From positions 1-23,622 of the forward strand of contig FLMG01004001.1 in NCBI GenBank assembly GCA_900088475.1: a stretch of 23,622 nt of DNA, read 5' to 3'. Positions 1-9,504 of the stretch are shown here, piece by piece. The notes under the pieces were generated by a model. That model searched no databases and was not told the DNA's origin. It worked only from the letters and a program-made list of their open reading frames with translations. Each line of letters begins with the position of its first letter. The stretch's first letter is position 1. Source of the stretch: Hyphochytrium catenoides. Taxonomy: Eukaryota; Sar; Hyphochytriomycetes; Hyphochytriales; Hyphochytriaceae. The position numbers were made by a program, and so were the translations under genes.

Positions 1-119
1 TTGTAAGGTACAAACCATTTATATGTCCATTTGTCCAATGTGTGCAAGGTTTAGAGCACGAAGAAGAATACCAAGTGCGACATGTATGGATTTCCCCTGA
101 CAGAGTGAAATTTTTTATA

Positions 120-570
120 TAGCTGACGGAGTACGCATTAACCCATCGAAGCGACAGAGAGACCAAGGGAGATTTGGTATAGAGCCAACTGAGGGAGACC
201 ACCAGGATTAGAGCGAGAATAAGAGCAAGCAAGTTAGAAATCAGTGGAGTGCATTGAAGGAAGCAAAGTAGAGAGGGAGAGAGAGACAGACAAAGGCATC
301 TTGAGAAGGAGGGACACGTGGGAGAGCTGATGAGGGGAAAGTGCAATGACCTATATAGATCTCATGACAGAGTCACTAGATAACAGATTAAGGAGGAGTG
401 TAAGCGAGAGGTGAGACAGCGGGGAAAGTAGAATAGACAGAAGGAAGGAGGAGCACGCATAGGAATAAAGGGAGAGAAGAGGAGAAAGAGAGTGCCGAAG
501 AAAGGGACATGCTACATTGATGGGAGGTGAGTCAACGTGCGATGAGAGGGGACGCTACATGAGAGCCCAA
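120..570 (+). repeat. Purine-rich low-complexity tract
   Basis: The plus strand is strongly enriched in A and G, with many GAGA, GGAG and AAGGAGG words, and no reading frame looks like a real protein. Similar purine-rich stretches recur at about 1380-1760 and 1840-1990. This is low-complexity sequence, not a gene. Confidence 0.6.
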
Positions 571-587
571 GAATGAAGGCAGAGGAA

Positions 588-628
588 CTTTCTCTCCTCT
601 CTTTCTCTCTGTCTCTCTCTCTCTCCTT
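588..628. repeat. Polypyrimidine (CT)n tract
   Basis: About 40 nt are almost entirely C and T on the plus strand, with a single G near 611. It interrupts a region that is otherwise purine-rich on this strand. A short plus-strand frame starting at 573 is a product of this tract (Ser/Leu repeats) and is not taken as a gene. Confidence 0.8.
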
Positions 629-689
629 ACGCATGTTAATACATCTCAGTCTTTTGTGTCTCTTCCTCTGCCCTCCTGCAGCAGTTACT

Positions 690-1705
690 CACCGTCTGTC
701 CCTTTGTGACTGGAAGAAGACCTCCTTTCCTTCGCTCTTGATATGTGAGGAACCGCTTCTCCTTCCCAAGAACAACGCTCCCCTTCTAATGGACGATGGA
801 AGAATGGCCCTCTGTAATGTAAGAAGAAGCGTATCTTGAAGGAGAGTGAGAAGTGCCTTGTCTGTACCTTGGCTGGCCAAACCTCAGTTCAGACAAACAC
901 CACGCAGAGGAAGACTTCGCGGGACAAGTAACAAATACATTCAACTTCAAATTATTGATTAACTGAAATATAGAGGGCAAGGAGAGAGCCTCACGTGGGA
1001 GAGTCAGTCTACCTGATAATGGAAAATTAAAAGTCGTAACATGCTGAAGAGATTATATTAAGAGGCTATCCTAGAAACTTGCAAAGAGGAAGAGAGCAAT
1101 AAGGAAAAAATAGAGTATCCTTCGTCATCAGAGCCATCCGCTGCCTACTCTAGTCAGGACTCCCGTCCTGAAAGTACTCTCGAAGAGGCGAGGTCACATC
1201 CCATACACGGGCCGATCCGTATCCAGCGCACAATCATCTGATAGCAGCTGTCAGAGAAAAGGGCAAATTTAATAACCTCCTGTTCCGTATCCCTTCATTC
1301 TACCTGAAGTCCAAGTCCATGATGAGCAGCCGTGATCTGACATGATATTCGTTCTTGGCCCTGTCACTCCTTTATAGGAAGGGACAGAGCTATGCTAAGA
1401 ACAGTGCGTTCGATGCTTTTTTTGAAAGAGTAATGGCAGACAAGGAAGACGGGGAGAAAGGAGCACTCCTGTGAAGCGAAAGAATCAAAGTTCTTTTGAC
1501 CCAAACAACGAGAGAGCGGGCGCAGAGGAATGAAAGGAGCAAAGGATACACCGAGTAAAAAGGAAGAGAAGCAAGAACGTGAGAAAATGTGCTGAAAGAG
1601 GGACGCACCCAGCGATGGTGCTAAGCAAGAGATGTGACGATGGGGACCGTGAAGACGCACCAAGAGAGAGAGTGTGAAAGACAGATAGACAAAGAGGCGG
1701 AAAAG

Positions 1706-1711
<6 letters not shown>
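690..1711. other. No gene recognised
   Basis: Short frames occur on both strands but none has a persuasive composition, motif or splice context. The minus-strand frames at 1364-1663 are Ser/Leu/Phe-rich because they read the complement of purine-rich DNA. Confidence 0.5.

Positions 1712-1744
<33 letters not shown>
1712..1744. repeat. (AG)n microsatellite
   Basis: An uninterrupted AG dinucleotide run of about 16 units lies inside a longer purine-rich stretch on the plus strand. It is likely to vary in length between strains. Confidence 0.95.
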
Positions 1745-1747
<3 letters not shown>

Positions 1748-1984
1748 TGGGACAATGAAAGTATGATCAGTGTATCTCGTGATAGTGACTTGTCAAATTA
1801 GACCTGAGCCCTACTGAGGAGTTATAGTTAGTGTGTGAAAAGAGCGAGTGGAGAGTAGTAAGAAACACCGCTGAAAGAGAAAGTAACAGGGAGAGGTGGG
1901 AGAGGGAGAAAGAGAAGTAAGAAGAAGGCCTCCTACAGGCGAAGCGTGAGAAGAATAGCTTGCGCGGTGAGAGAAGATATAGAT

Positions 1985-2206
1985 ATGGAGACAAAAGGAC
2001 AAAAAGAGCCACTTGACTCGGGACATAACCCGCGGCGTAAGCTCTCAATAAGCCCCAGGACCCTCAAGGATGTAACGAAGGCCGCCAGGGAAGTGATGGC
2101 GGAGTGTAGGCTGCTACAGCACAACATGATGAACTCTCCTTCTCACACTATAAGAGTCAGCAAAAACGGCGGCCTAGCTGGAGGCATCACAACGTGGTGT
2201 AAATAG
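1985..2206 (+). CDS. Weak candidate exon or small hydrophilic protein
   Basis: An ATG-started frame of 73 codons ends in TAG. The product is hydrophilic, with a basic, helix-prone middle (…RTLKDVTKAAREVMAECRL…) and a Gly-rich end. It lies at the edge of the purine-rich region, so the Lys/Glu/Arg content could reflect base composition. I see no domain and do not recognise it. It may be one exon of a larger gene or a chance frame. Confidence 0.22.
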   Translation: METKGQKEPLDSGHNPRRKLSISPRTLKDVTKAAREVMAECRLLQHNMMNSPSHTIRVSKNGGLAGGITTWCK

Positions 2207-3058
2207 ACAAGAACGTCCACCTCATGCTTTTTGGACGTTCGACCGATACCGACTTTGAGACGACCGCCGCCACGAGGGGAACTAGTAGCAAGTCCTCGCT
2301 AAAATAGCCATCTACCAGCTCTTTAGCAGAGCTTCCAGGCAGCCCCTAGCGCCCGCGATGTTCTGGACTAATAGCTGACATGCCTGTGTGAGTTCTCTAC
2401 ACTATGAGATTACAAGTCTAAGTCTTTCCAGGTAGTTGATGCGAAAGGAAAAGGAGAAAGGCCGCAAGAGATAAGGTTTTGTGGGTGATGGCGTATGGGT
2501 GCAGCTGACCCGACCACCTCGGAATAGCTTGGGTAAGTACAGCCTCGGAGCCCACCCAGTCGAGCAGCAGTAAGAAGTGACGCCTTCCCAAAAAACAGTT
2601 ACCATTGCTAAAGGTTGCTCCCGGCCAGCCTTCCCAGCTTTAAAAGCTTCTCATGTACATTCGGTTTCTAAGCCAAATGTTGTGCAAAGGGGCGTTACAG
2701 CACAGCCGCCTTCTCTGTCGCTTGGGTCAAGCGTCGCGCCTGGCTCTTGCCGGTGAACAGCCGAGCCTAAATTGTCCAGTGAGAAGACGGCTTCTTCAAT
2801 GCCACTCTCATTGTGTGGCACACTCCTTTGAAGGTGGAGAGTGTTACAACGGTAGTGGAGATTATAGAGGGAGAGCAAAGGTGTCAGTCTTCGCTTCGCA
2901 ACTCTCGTGAGGCCCTAACCCGGCGTTTGATTTGGGGTCCCATAATAATGGACGGATAACTTAAGTCCGTCATCGGTCTTCAATTGCTGAAGCTTCTGGG
3001 CGTTGCGAACATCTGCTGTATGAGATGGAGATTTGGTCATTGAGAATCCGAAGTGGTC
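2207..3058. other. No gene recognised
   Basis: Short frames on both strands overlap each other and none stands out. A small hairpin, GACGGA…TCCGTC with an AT-rich loop, lies near 2951-2972. Confidence 0.4.
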
Positions 3059-3346
3059 ATGCAAGCAATGCGGCCACAGTCAGAAGAGCCTATTAGAGCT
3101 TCTGCCTTCCTAGCCAGAGGGTCTGCTAGTTTGGCGGCAGGTATTATGATGTTTCGTAGAGTCGTAGGATTATCAGTACCCCTGCTTATCGGTTTTACAA
3201 CCTATGGCGTCTTGATGGCTGTGAATGTCCAACTGACCATTGACAGCGCATACGTGATGATCTGTCGACGCCGCAACTCTTACCAAACGATGCTCGAGAT
3301 ACCTTTGACCAGGATGTGGCAGGACATGCGAGTGGTCAGGAGTTAG
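3059..3346 (+). CDS. Candidate membrane-protein exon or fragment
   Basis: The frame opens with ATG and runs 95 codons to a TAG at 3344-3346. The protein has a hydrophobic segment at about residues 35-60 (VGLSVPLLIGFTTYGVLMAV) flanked by Arg residues, so it would be a single-pass or partial membrane protein. The same frame continues beyond the TAG for about 30 codons with another hydrophobic segment (YSLSILIIYLAVGTLA) before the next stop. This suggests a longer membrane protein that is either spliced or decayed. It lies about 1 kb upstream of the large membrane-protein gene in the same orientation and could be a remnant of a relative, but I cannot show similarity. Confidence 0.3.
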   Translation: MQAMRPQSEEPIRASAFLARGSASLAAGIMMFRRVVGLSVPLLIGFTTYGVLMAVNVQLTIDSAYVMICRRRNSYQTMLEIPLTRMWQDMRVVRS

Positions 3347-3573
3347 TCACTCTTTTACTCCCAGTTAGAAGGTCAGGTAGTTGGTTACTCCCTTTCTATT
3401 CTAATAATATATCTCGCTGTTGGAACTCTAGCTTGACCCTCTTACTTAGTGAGAGCAGATCCCCTTCCTCCCCTCCGTCCTTGCCCTTCACTGCCCATCA
3501 CTGCAGTGTTGCACTACCCAGGTCTCCAAGAGCGAACAGAGACCTGAAACCGCCACACACTGGTCCATCATAA

Positions 3574-4299
3574 CATAACGGCACAGTGCAGTTCCGCCCT
3601 TCTGAGCCCACACCATTGCCATAAAGCGAAAATATCAGGGGTTCGCTTTCTGCCCCTAACAACACAATACCTGTACGAGTCGTAGAAACGCTAAAGTGCA
3701 GTTAAGTCCCTTGTTAGCGGACAAAGGCAACAACGTGGCCAAGAAACCCGACAATTTTGAAATCATCCGTTGGAACACCCATCAAGCCTGTGTCATGGGT
3801 TGAGACGTTAGAGCAGACTTTATTGTTGCTGACATGGGATGGTTCTTCCAGCCGTTGTGTCCTGATTTATGTGACGACCTTAAGCTTGCTGCCAGGTTGA
3901 TGATAGCAAGGAGAGCAGAAGAATGATGATGACAATAAGGTCAGCCCGACGGAGAGTTGGGAGCATCTACCAGATAATGCAGATCTGCTCCTGCTGCGTC
4001 AGAAGAATAGCTTTGGGCAACAGGGAATTCTTAAGCCTACAGATTTTTTGCACGGACCTAAAGGCCAAAGAAGACAATGAATGCCAAGGACTCATTAGCG
4101 TAGGATTAGCTATTGGGATTAAGGAGCTGACTTGGCAGGCGTTACATCTCTCGTGGACAGCTAGGATAATGGGATAATTACTTGAGGGGACAGATAGAGA
4201 CTTTGTCGGGAACAGTTTCCTCTCTCCCACTAATTTTCTCCTGCATCTAAGGTTCGCTGTTTGCAGATAAGTTCCGCTACTACGTTGAGAGCACGAAAT
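3574..4299 (+). other. Upstream region of the large membrane-protein gene
   Basis: No convincing gene is present. A plus-strand frame at 3923-4177 is short and unrecognised. A pyrimidine-rich stretch ending in TTTGCAG at about 4266 looks like a 3' splice site just before the downstream ATG at 4300. The next gene may therefore have a 5' exon or leader intron in this region. Confidence 0.35.
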
Positions 4300-6996
4300 A
4301 TGGAGACAATCTCTCAGCAGCCAGTGAAGACGATGCCCCGGCAGCCAGCGGAAGACAAGTCTCTTTATCCAAAGAATAACGACAAGGACAAACAGCGCAC
4401 AATTTTGAACAGCACACCTCCTATGCTAGCGCAGGAGACTATTGTCCCAGGCCTTACGAAAGCCCTTCCTCTGAGAAAAGGCGTGGTAACCCAAGTACCA
4501 GAACAGCCCGCCACCCGTTTTGCAGGCTTGAGAGTAAGTCGAGTTGATGTCACCTTGGCTTCCGATTGCTCTCTCTTCGGAGGGCGCAGTGCCCCCACTG
4601 TTGAAAAGGAAGGCGGGAATAGCCATTCTAATAATGCGGAAACAGCAGATCGCGATCGCATTGCTGGGTCCTCGCTCCCCGCTGGGGGTCATGAACGACC
4701 GGCAGGAAGCCCTGCCATGTGTACTCGTGCATTAGATCCTCTTGCTGCGGGGCAGTCATTTGCTGACAGCGGAAGCGCATACTGGACAATACGTGCATAT
4801 TGGGCCAACGAGGAAGAGAAGGCACAGAACACTATGACAATAAACTTCGCGGAGTCAGTCTGTGCCTGGATCCTGGGGTCCGAAACTCATAGGAATTTTA
4901 TTGGTGGGATGAGGCGACATAGGTCTTTGGTTCGCTTCTCAGTACTAACCTACAATGCTGCAATCACTTCAATCACGGTGGCGCTCCTGGTCAATGAAAC
5001 CTTAGGAACTTATCTGGCAATCTTTGCTGCAGTTGGGGCCATCCAAGGTGACCTTCAGACAGCATTAGGCATGAACAGAAAGCTTTTAAAGAAGTTGGCC
5101 CATAACCCCCAATTCTGGACAATGCTACTTCTTATGCTAATACTTTGGATAACGGTTGGCATCATGCTTGGTGGGATTCGAGGACCTCTTGTCTCACTTG
5201 CTGGAGCTCTTGTGGGCATCATGGGAGGTCCCTCAAAGGATAGCAATCACTACAGGTTTCGGCCGAGCACTGGTTTCTTCTGGACATACTTGGCTGGTAT
5301 AGCTCTCTTCACGACTTTGGCCGGTAGTATGGCGTTTAAGGTTTTCCGTGGCGGGAGGGTACTGCGCTGGTCTGTCGGGGCTAGACAACTGACAGGGGAA
5401 GATATTGTCGTTAACTCCGCGGCAACGGTCGTCATGTTTCTTCTCCCATTCTTCGTCGATGCCTGCCGCTCTGTCTGGCGACGGTTGAGAAGCCAACCTC
5501 AAGGGCTCACTGATAGCTCGATGACGGTTCCTAGTGGTGGTGTGCGGGAACAGCAAAAGACAATGAGAAGCATCCGATGTGTCAATCTTCAGTGGCCTCT
5601 GATCCTTGAGCCCATGGCAATGGTTGACCCGTCGGCCGTTGTTGCTGAGGAAAGGACTACTGGCGGCGCTGGTAGACAACCGTCAACTCAAACAATACCC
5701 CCGGAGTCTCAATATGTCTTGGCACCTCCCATGAAACCACCTACATGTGATGACGTGGCCTTAGCGATGGGAGAGGGCAAAGCTAAAGGCTTGTCTGTCG
5801 ATATAATGGTGCCTTGTGAGATACGCATGCCTACTACTGGCATTACACCAATTCTTCTGCACCAGCGCCCTAGCCTGTTAGACCAGTTGGTGGCCATACC
5901 AGTCTTGCGTTCAATAAGCGGGCCGCTTGCTCGTTACCTAGGGCACAGGAACCAAGGTGGTAGCCGGGTCTGCCGGAAGAAACAAGTCCGAGACTGTGGC
6001 TGTCATAATCGGCTCGCGATGGCTACTGTCAGGGTCACGCCAGATGGTCTTGCTCAGGAAATGCAACCGATAGAGGTATCAGGGGGTTACCGTCAAAACG
6101 CAGCGGGTCTGACGCTAGTAAGGCACAAGCGTTGGGCCCAGACACGGCACACACTCGGGATCAGACTCCTGCTATGGATCGGGGTTGGACTTATAATTCT
6201 TACGTTCTACCTAGGTAACCAACGGAAGACTTCTCCTACTTCGGTAGTCCTGGGGCGAGTCTTGCCGATCTTAGCATCCATCACCTGTATATGGAACATT
6301 ATCTCGTTTCTCTTCCTTTCTAGTCATTTCAATGCCAGTCTGCTGCTTCTCATCTGCAAGTCGTCCTTCGACTTTTGGTTTCTTGTGGCTCAAGATTTCG
6401 CACTCTTTCTGTCATTGTCCGATGCATTTGAATATGATGCGAGAAGTCTAGCTTTAATCGGATGGTGTCTGCTTTACCTGGGCTGCTTGTTCACGGATTC
6501 AATTCTACCTCCCTTGAACGACAAGGAAATTAAGCTGCGGATAATAACGAAGCAGTTCATGGGAGGAACAATACTACTGCCACTGCTAGCCATTCAATGC
6601 TGGTTCTTGTATGACCTCATTTGCCTGGATGGGAGCGTCCACCTCCGAGCACGGACGATGATGCAGATCACTAAATTCGTGGAGGAAGGTGTAACAGATG
6701 CTACTGGTGGGGCTGCTAGCGTTCTGAACTTTAGCACGGATAGCTTCATCGTTGGAAGGCAGTTGTCTATTATAGTTTTCTCCTTCCCACTATTCTATCA
6801 TTTTCTTCTTCAGTGTGCGATACCGATTACGTCCGAGGACGCACCAGCTTCTAAGGGTTGCTCATCAGGAGAGCGACGATTGTACTTTCTGACGGCATCC
6901 GTTTCGTACAGGGTACCTATTTGCAGACCGAACGCAAACTGGCAAAAAGGGCAGACATCGAAACGTCAGAAACTTTCATCGTCAATCAGCACATGA
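4300..6996 (+). CDS. Large polytopic membrane protein, unknown function
   Basis: An uninterrupted frame of 898 codons from the first ATG to TGA; the open frame extends upstream to a possible splice acceptor near 4266. The first 200 residues or so are hydrophilic and low-complexity, presumably cytosolic. A first membrane bundle follows at roughly 4950-5476, with hydrophobic segments around 4950-5040, 5113-5180, 5275-5346 and 5420-5476. Then comes a linker of about 225 residues (5480-6150), and a second bundle at 6153-6828 with about six segments. The second bundle contains SSFDFWFL at 6361-6384 and a Thr-Asp-Ser loop before the next charged stretch. The tail is basic. I recognise no transporter or enzyme motif. 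The second bundle appears related to the membrane protein at the right edge of this window. An uninterrupted frame this long makes a real gene very likely; function is unknown. A fusion of two membrane units is possible. Confidence 0.8.
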   Translation: METISQQPVKTMPRQPAEDKSLYPKNNDKDKQRTILNSTPPMLAQETIVPGLTKALPLRKGVVTQVPEQPATRFAGLRVSRVDVTLASDCSLFGGRSAPTVEKEGGNSHSNNAETADRDRIAGSSLPAGGHERPAGSPAMCTRALDPLAAGQSFADSGSAYWTIRAYWANEEEKAQNTMTINFAESVCAWILGSETHRNFIGGMRRHRSLVRFSVLTYNAAITSITVALLVNETLGTYLAIFAAVGAIQGDLQTALGMNRKLLKKLAHNPQFWTMLLLMLILWITVGIMLGGIRGPLVSLAGALVGIMGGPSKDSNHYRFRPSTGFFWTYLAGIALFTTLAGSMAFKVFRGGRVLRWSVGARQLTGEDIVVNSAATVVMFLLPFFVDACRSVWRRLRSQPQGLTDSSMTVPSGGVREQQKTMRSIRCVNLQWPLILEPMAMVDPSAVVAEERTTGGAGRQPSTQTIPPESQYVLAPPMKPPTCDDVALAMGEGKAKGLSVDIMVPCEIRMPTTGITPILLHQRPSLLDQLVAIPVLRSISGPLARYLGHRNQGGSRVCRKKQVRDCGCHNRLAMATVRVTPDGLAQEMQPIEVSGGYRQNAAGLTLVRHKRWAQTRHTLGIRLLLWIGVGLIILTFYLGNQRKTSPTSVVLGRVLPILASITCIWNIISFLFLSSHFNASLLLLICKSSFDFWFLVAQDFALFLSLSDAFEYDARSLALIGWCLLYLGCLFTDSILPPLNDKEIKLRIITKQFMGGTILLPLLAIQCWFLYDLICLDGSVHLRARTMMQITKFVEEGVTDATGGAASVLNFSTDSFIVGRQLSIIVFSFPLFYHFLLQCAIPITSEDAPASKGCSSGERRLYFLTASVSYRVPICRPNANWQKGQTSKRQKLSSSIST

Positions 6997-8740
6997 CAGA
7001 CGCGGTGACGCAATGAATGATAGCTTCAGCTACACTTTTTAGAGCCTGTCTTAGCGCCGCCTCTCGGCCCACCTCCTCCAGGTCGAGGGGTTATCTCATC
7101 ATTAGAGTATGAATTGAATCCGCAGATACCCTTTCCTTTCCTTATTAACAGCTTTGGTCCAGCTGCTGTGCAGAACCAACTGCCAGGCGCAGTGATTGAA
7201 TTGGTGGGTTCACTTAGGCAGAACTCTCTCTCCAAACAAATCACGTATGCCTCCCTCCTGTGTGCTTAGTGAATAAGGATTAGCAGAAGTAATGGTTGCT
7301 CAATACCGCTATCTACTATGGTGGTTGATACCAGGGTCATCCCCTCAGGAGGTAAACCCTGAATTAAAAGTCAAGCACCGCTCGCTTCCCTGTGGGAGGG
7401 CAAAATAAAGTAATGGAGCTAGAACCAGCACCAGGAGCTGAAACCCAGAAGAAGCTGCACGCCGGCAGTTTAAAGTACAGATGCTCATGGTTGAAATGCT
7501 AATGCTTTGTCCTTTGCTTGTTGAACAAGCAGTCTCTTATGGTGTTGATATTTTATCCGAGAGGCGATACCCTGATACGTAGACTTAATAGAACGCTACT
7601 ACTAGCAAAAGCAGGAACAAGTACTCCTCCACTCAGACTAGAGTCACACTCGCCGCCGCCAAGGAAGTATGCTGCCAAGATTGTCAATTTCTGGTATCCA
7701 CTCTTCTGTATGTCTTGCCAGCTTATGGTGGCGAAGAGGCTTAGATCGTCCGCATTTCCTCAGCTCTATCATGGTGCGTTATGGGTCCATAAATAATAGA
7801 CAAGAGAGGGGCTGAGCGGCTCCATGTCTGGACGCGATCGTAAGCCCCTGCTGGCACATGATTCTGGATGTCCTATTTAATTGATGTCTGACGCGACAAT
7901 TAACTCTGGCGTCGTCAATCTCCTGAAGGCTAGCTCCATGGTTCAACCCTCTACCATTATGATAATACTGAGTATGGTGCTACTAATTTCAACATGTTCA
8001 TGAACTGATCATGTCTCTTTCAGAATATTCGATGTCAGCCTGGGAGATGTTGCAAGAGGTTACTTCAAGCAATGTAGAGCCGTGGAAAACTCCTTGATAT
8101 CATCATCATCGTCCTCCTCTTGCCTAGGAGCTTGGCGAACTTTCCTCAACATGCCCTGACCAAGACTGTGAGTAAGGCCGTACTGGTATGTGTATGATAT
8201 GGTCGAGAATAATGGGACACAAGAGAGCAACAACGCTACCGCGAGACACTCCAATTAAGCATTCGATGGTAACACCACTACCGGAATAAGAAGAACCTCG
8301 AGAGCATCATCAGTCTCTCTACTTCTCTGCAGCGGATCCTCCATCACAAGAAGTGTTCACATCTCCCTCGATAGTGCTTCAAGGCGTCATGTGTCGCGGA
8401 CACGGCGTTGATAGCATCATTTGTTGTGACCCGTCGACCGGCACAGAGGTAGGACTCGCCAGTATCTTGGAGGAGAAGTAGGAGGTCACAAAATTGTGGC
8501 CATGAACATCGATTCCTGTTCGAGGCCAGGCAGCATTCCTCGGAACAGTAAGGTAGAATATCCGTAGGATGTTAAGGTTTCCTGGGCTGCGGAGGATGGA
8601 CCTGGCCTCACTCTCTAAGTTACCTGAGGCCAGGCACATCCCCCCTTACGGGGCAGCGCATGTACTTGCGCTCAGGGCAGTCAGTTAGCAGGCCCCGGCT
8701 GCCTGCTGGTGCCTCAAAGCATTTCTTTGAACAGTACCTC
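6997..8740. other. No confident gene
   Basis: Short frames occur at 7518-7796 (plus), 8060-8254 (minus, hydrophobic start then an acidic Asp run caused by a TCATCATCATC repeat) and 8379-8639 (minus, ATG start, 86 codons). None carries a recognisable domain. The minus-strand 8379-8639 frame could be a 3' exon of the tentative gene just to its right. Confidence 0.4.
8601..8634. repeat. Perfect 10-bp inverted repeat
   Basis: CCTGGCCTCA at 8601-8610 is matched by its exact reverse complement at 8625-8634, with a 14-nt spacer. The right arm overlaps an 11-mer (GAGGCCAGGCA, 8626-8636) that also occurs as a direct copy at 8522-8532. It could form a hairpin in RNA or be a protein-binding site. Confidence 0.75.
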
Positions 8741-8887
8741 TTATTTGCTGGCAATCTGGAGATAAGGCCGCACCACCACGGATTCCCCAACTTCTTGATG
8801 ATTCAACGCTGCCTGCCTAAGTTGCATCACATCAGCAATATTGTGAGCCCCTTCCATCCTCTCAAGAATGCGCGATTGAGTCTCTGT
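8741..8887 (-). CDS. Candidate spliced exon, unknown protein
   Basis: On the minus strand a stretch preceded by CACTAG (possible splice acceptor) reads open for 48 codons to TAA. The product is helix-prone and hydrophilic (…ILERMEGAHNIADVMQLRQA…). An upstream frame read across 8936-9045 can be joined by a 48-nt GT..AG intron that keeps phase. No domain is recognised. Other frames here are also open for shorter distances, so the support is modest. Confidence 0.25.
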   Translation of the reverse strand, partial: TETQSRILERMEGAHNIADVMQLRQAALNHQEVGESVVVRPYLQIASK

Positions 8888-8934
8888 CTAGTGTTCCTGG
8901 CCCTTCGCGGCCGCTGGGATTGATGCCTTGTGGA

Positions 8935-9504
8935 CGCTGAGCCATTCCGCTTTTATGCTGGAGCCACTCGTCGCCCGACGAGCAATCGTTCTCCAGTATG
9001 AATCTATCGCTTTTTGAAAGTTGTTGTCAGATCTCAGGATGGGGGATGATGATGGCTAATAATAAACAAGCAAGGATTCCCTACCAAGAATAAATGATCA
9101 GGGAGAGTAGTATTGGAAAGCCAATCTTACACCTGCCGCAGACAAACGCACCACCACCATGTAGTTCTAGTACCTGACTGATTCAGCTGCGTCTACTACT
9201 ACCGCTGCTCTTTCTGGCAAACAGCTACCGTCATGATTCTCTACGTAACAGAGTCTATTGTGCATGTGCATAAAAGCGTAAGAATAGGATTAGTCTTTGC
9301 CCCTTCATTATCTTAATAAAGCTTAACACTGCAGATGTGAACATAGATCTACTGAAGCACTTCTTCTCTGACAAGTTCAGGTAAGCATCCATGCTGTCTT
9401 CGCTAGTATCAAACACTAATCGAGTTTAGTAGAGAGGCGCGTAGGGACTGCAATCATACGCAGGATCCGTAGAGAAGATTAACTCTCTTTCTCCTCTTCT
9501 TTCC
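8935..9504. other. No confident gene
   Basis: Apart from the possible upstream exon mentioned for 8741-8887, nothing is supported. The part next to 9505 would be the 3' flank of the F-box/LRR-like gene. Confidence 0.4.

Noticed and set aside
573-839. Plus-strand protein with a Ser-Leu-rich, signal-peptide-like start
   Set aside because: The hydrophobic start is encoded by the (CT)n tract, and the rest has no recognisable features.
2908-2925. Telomere-like CCCTAACCC
   Set aside because: Only a single unit is present, not an array.
8515-8535. tRNA T-loop-like GTTCGAGGCC
   Set aside because: No matching acceptor, D or anticodon arms were found around it; the similar TGTTCGAGAC near 16285 was rejected for the same reason.
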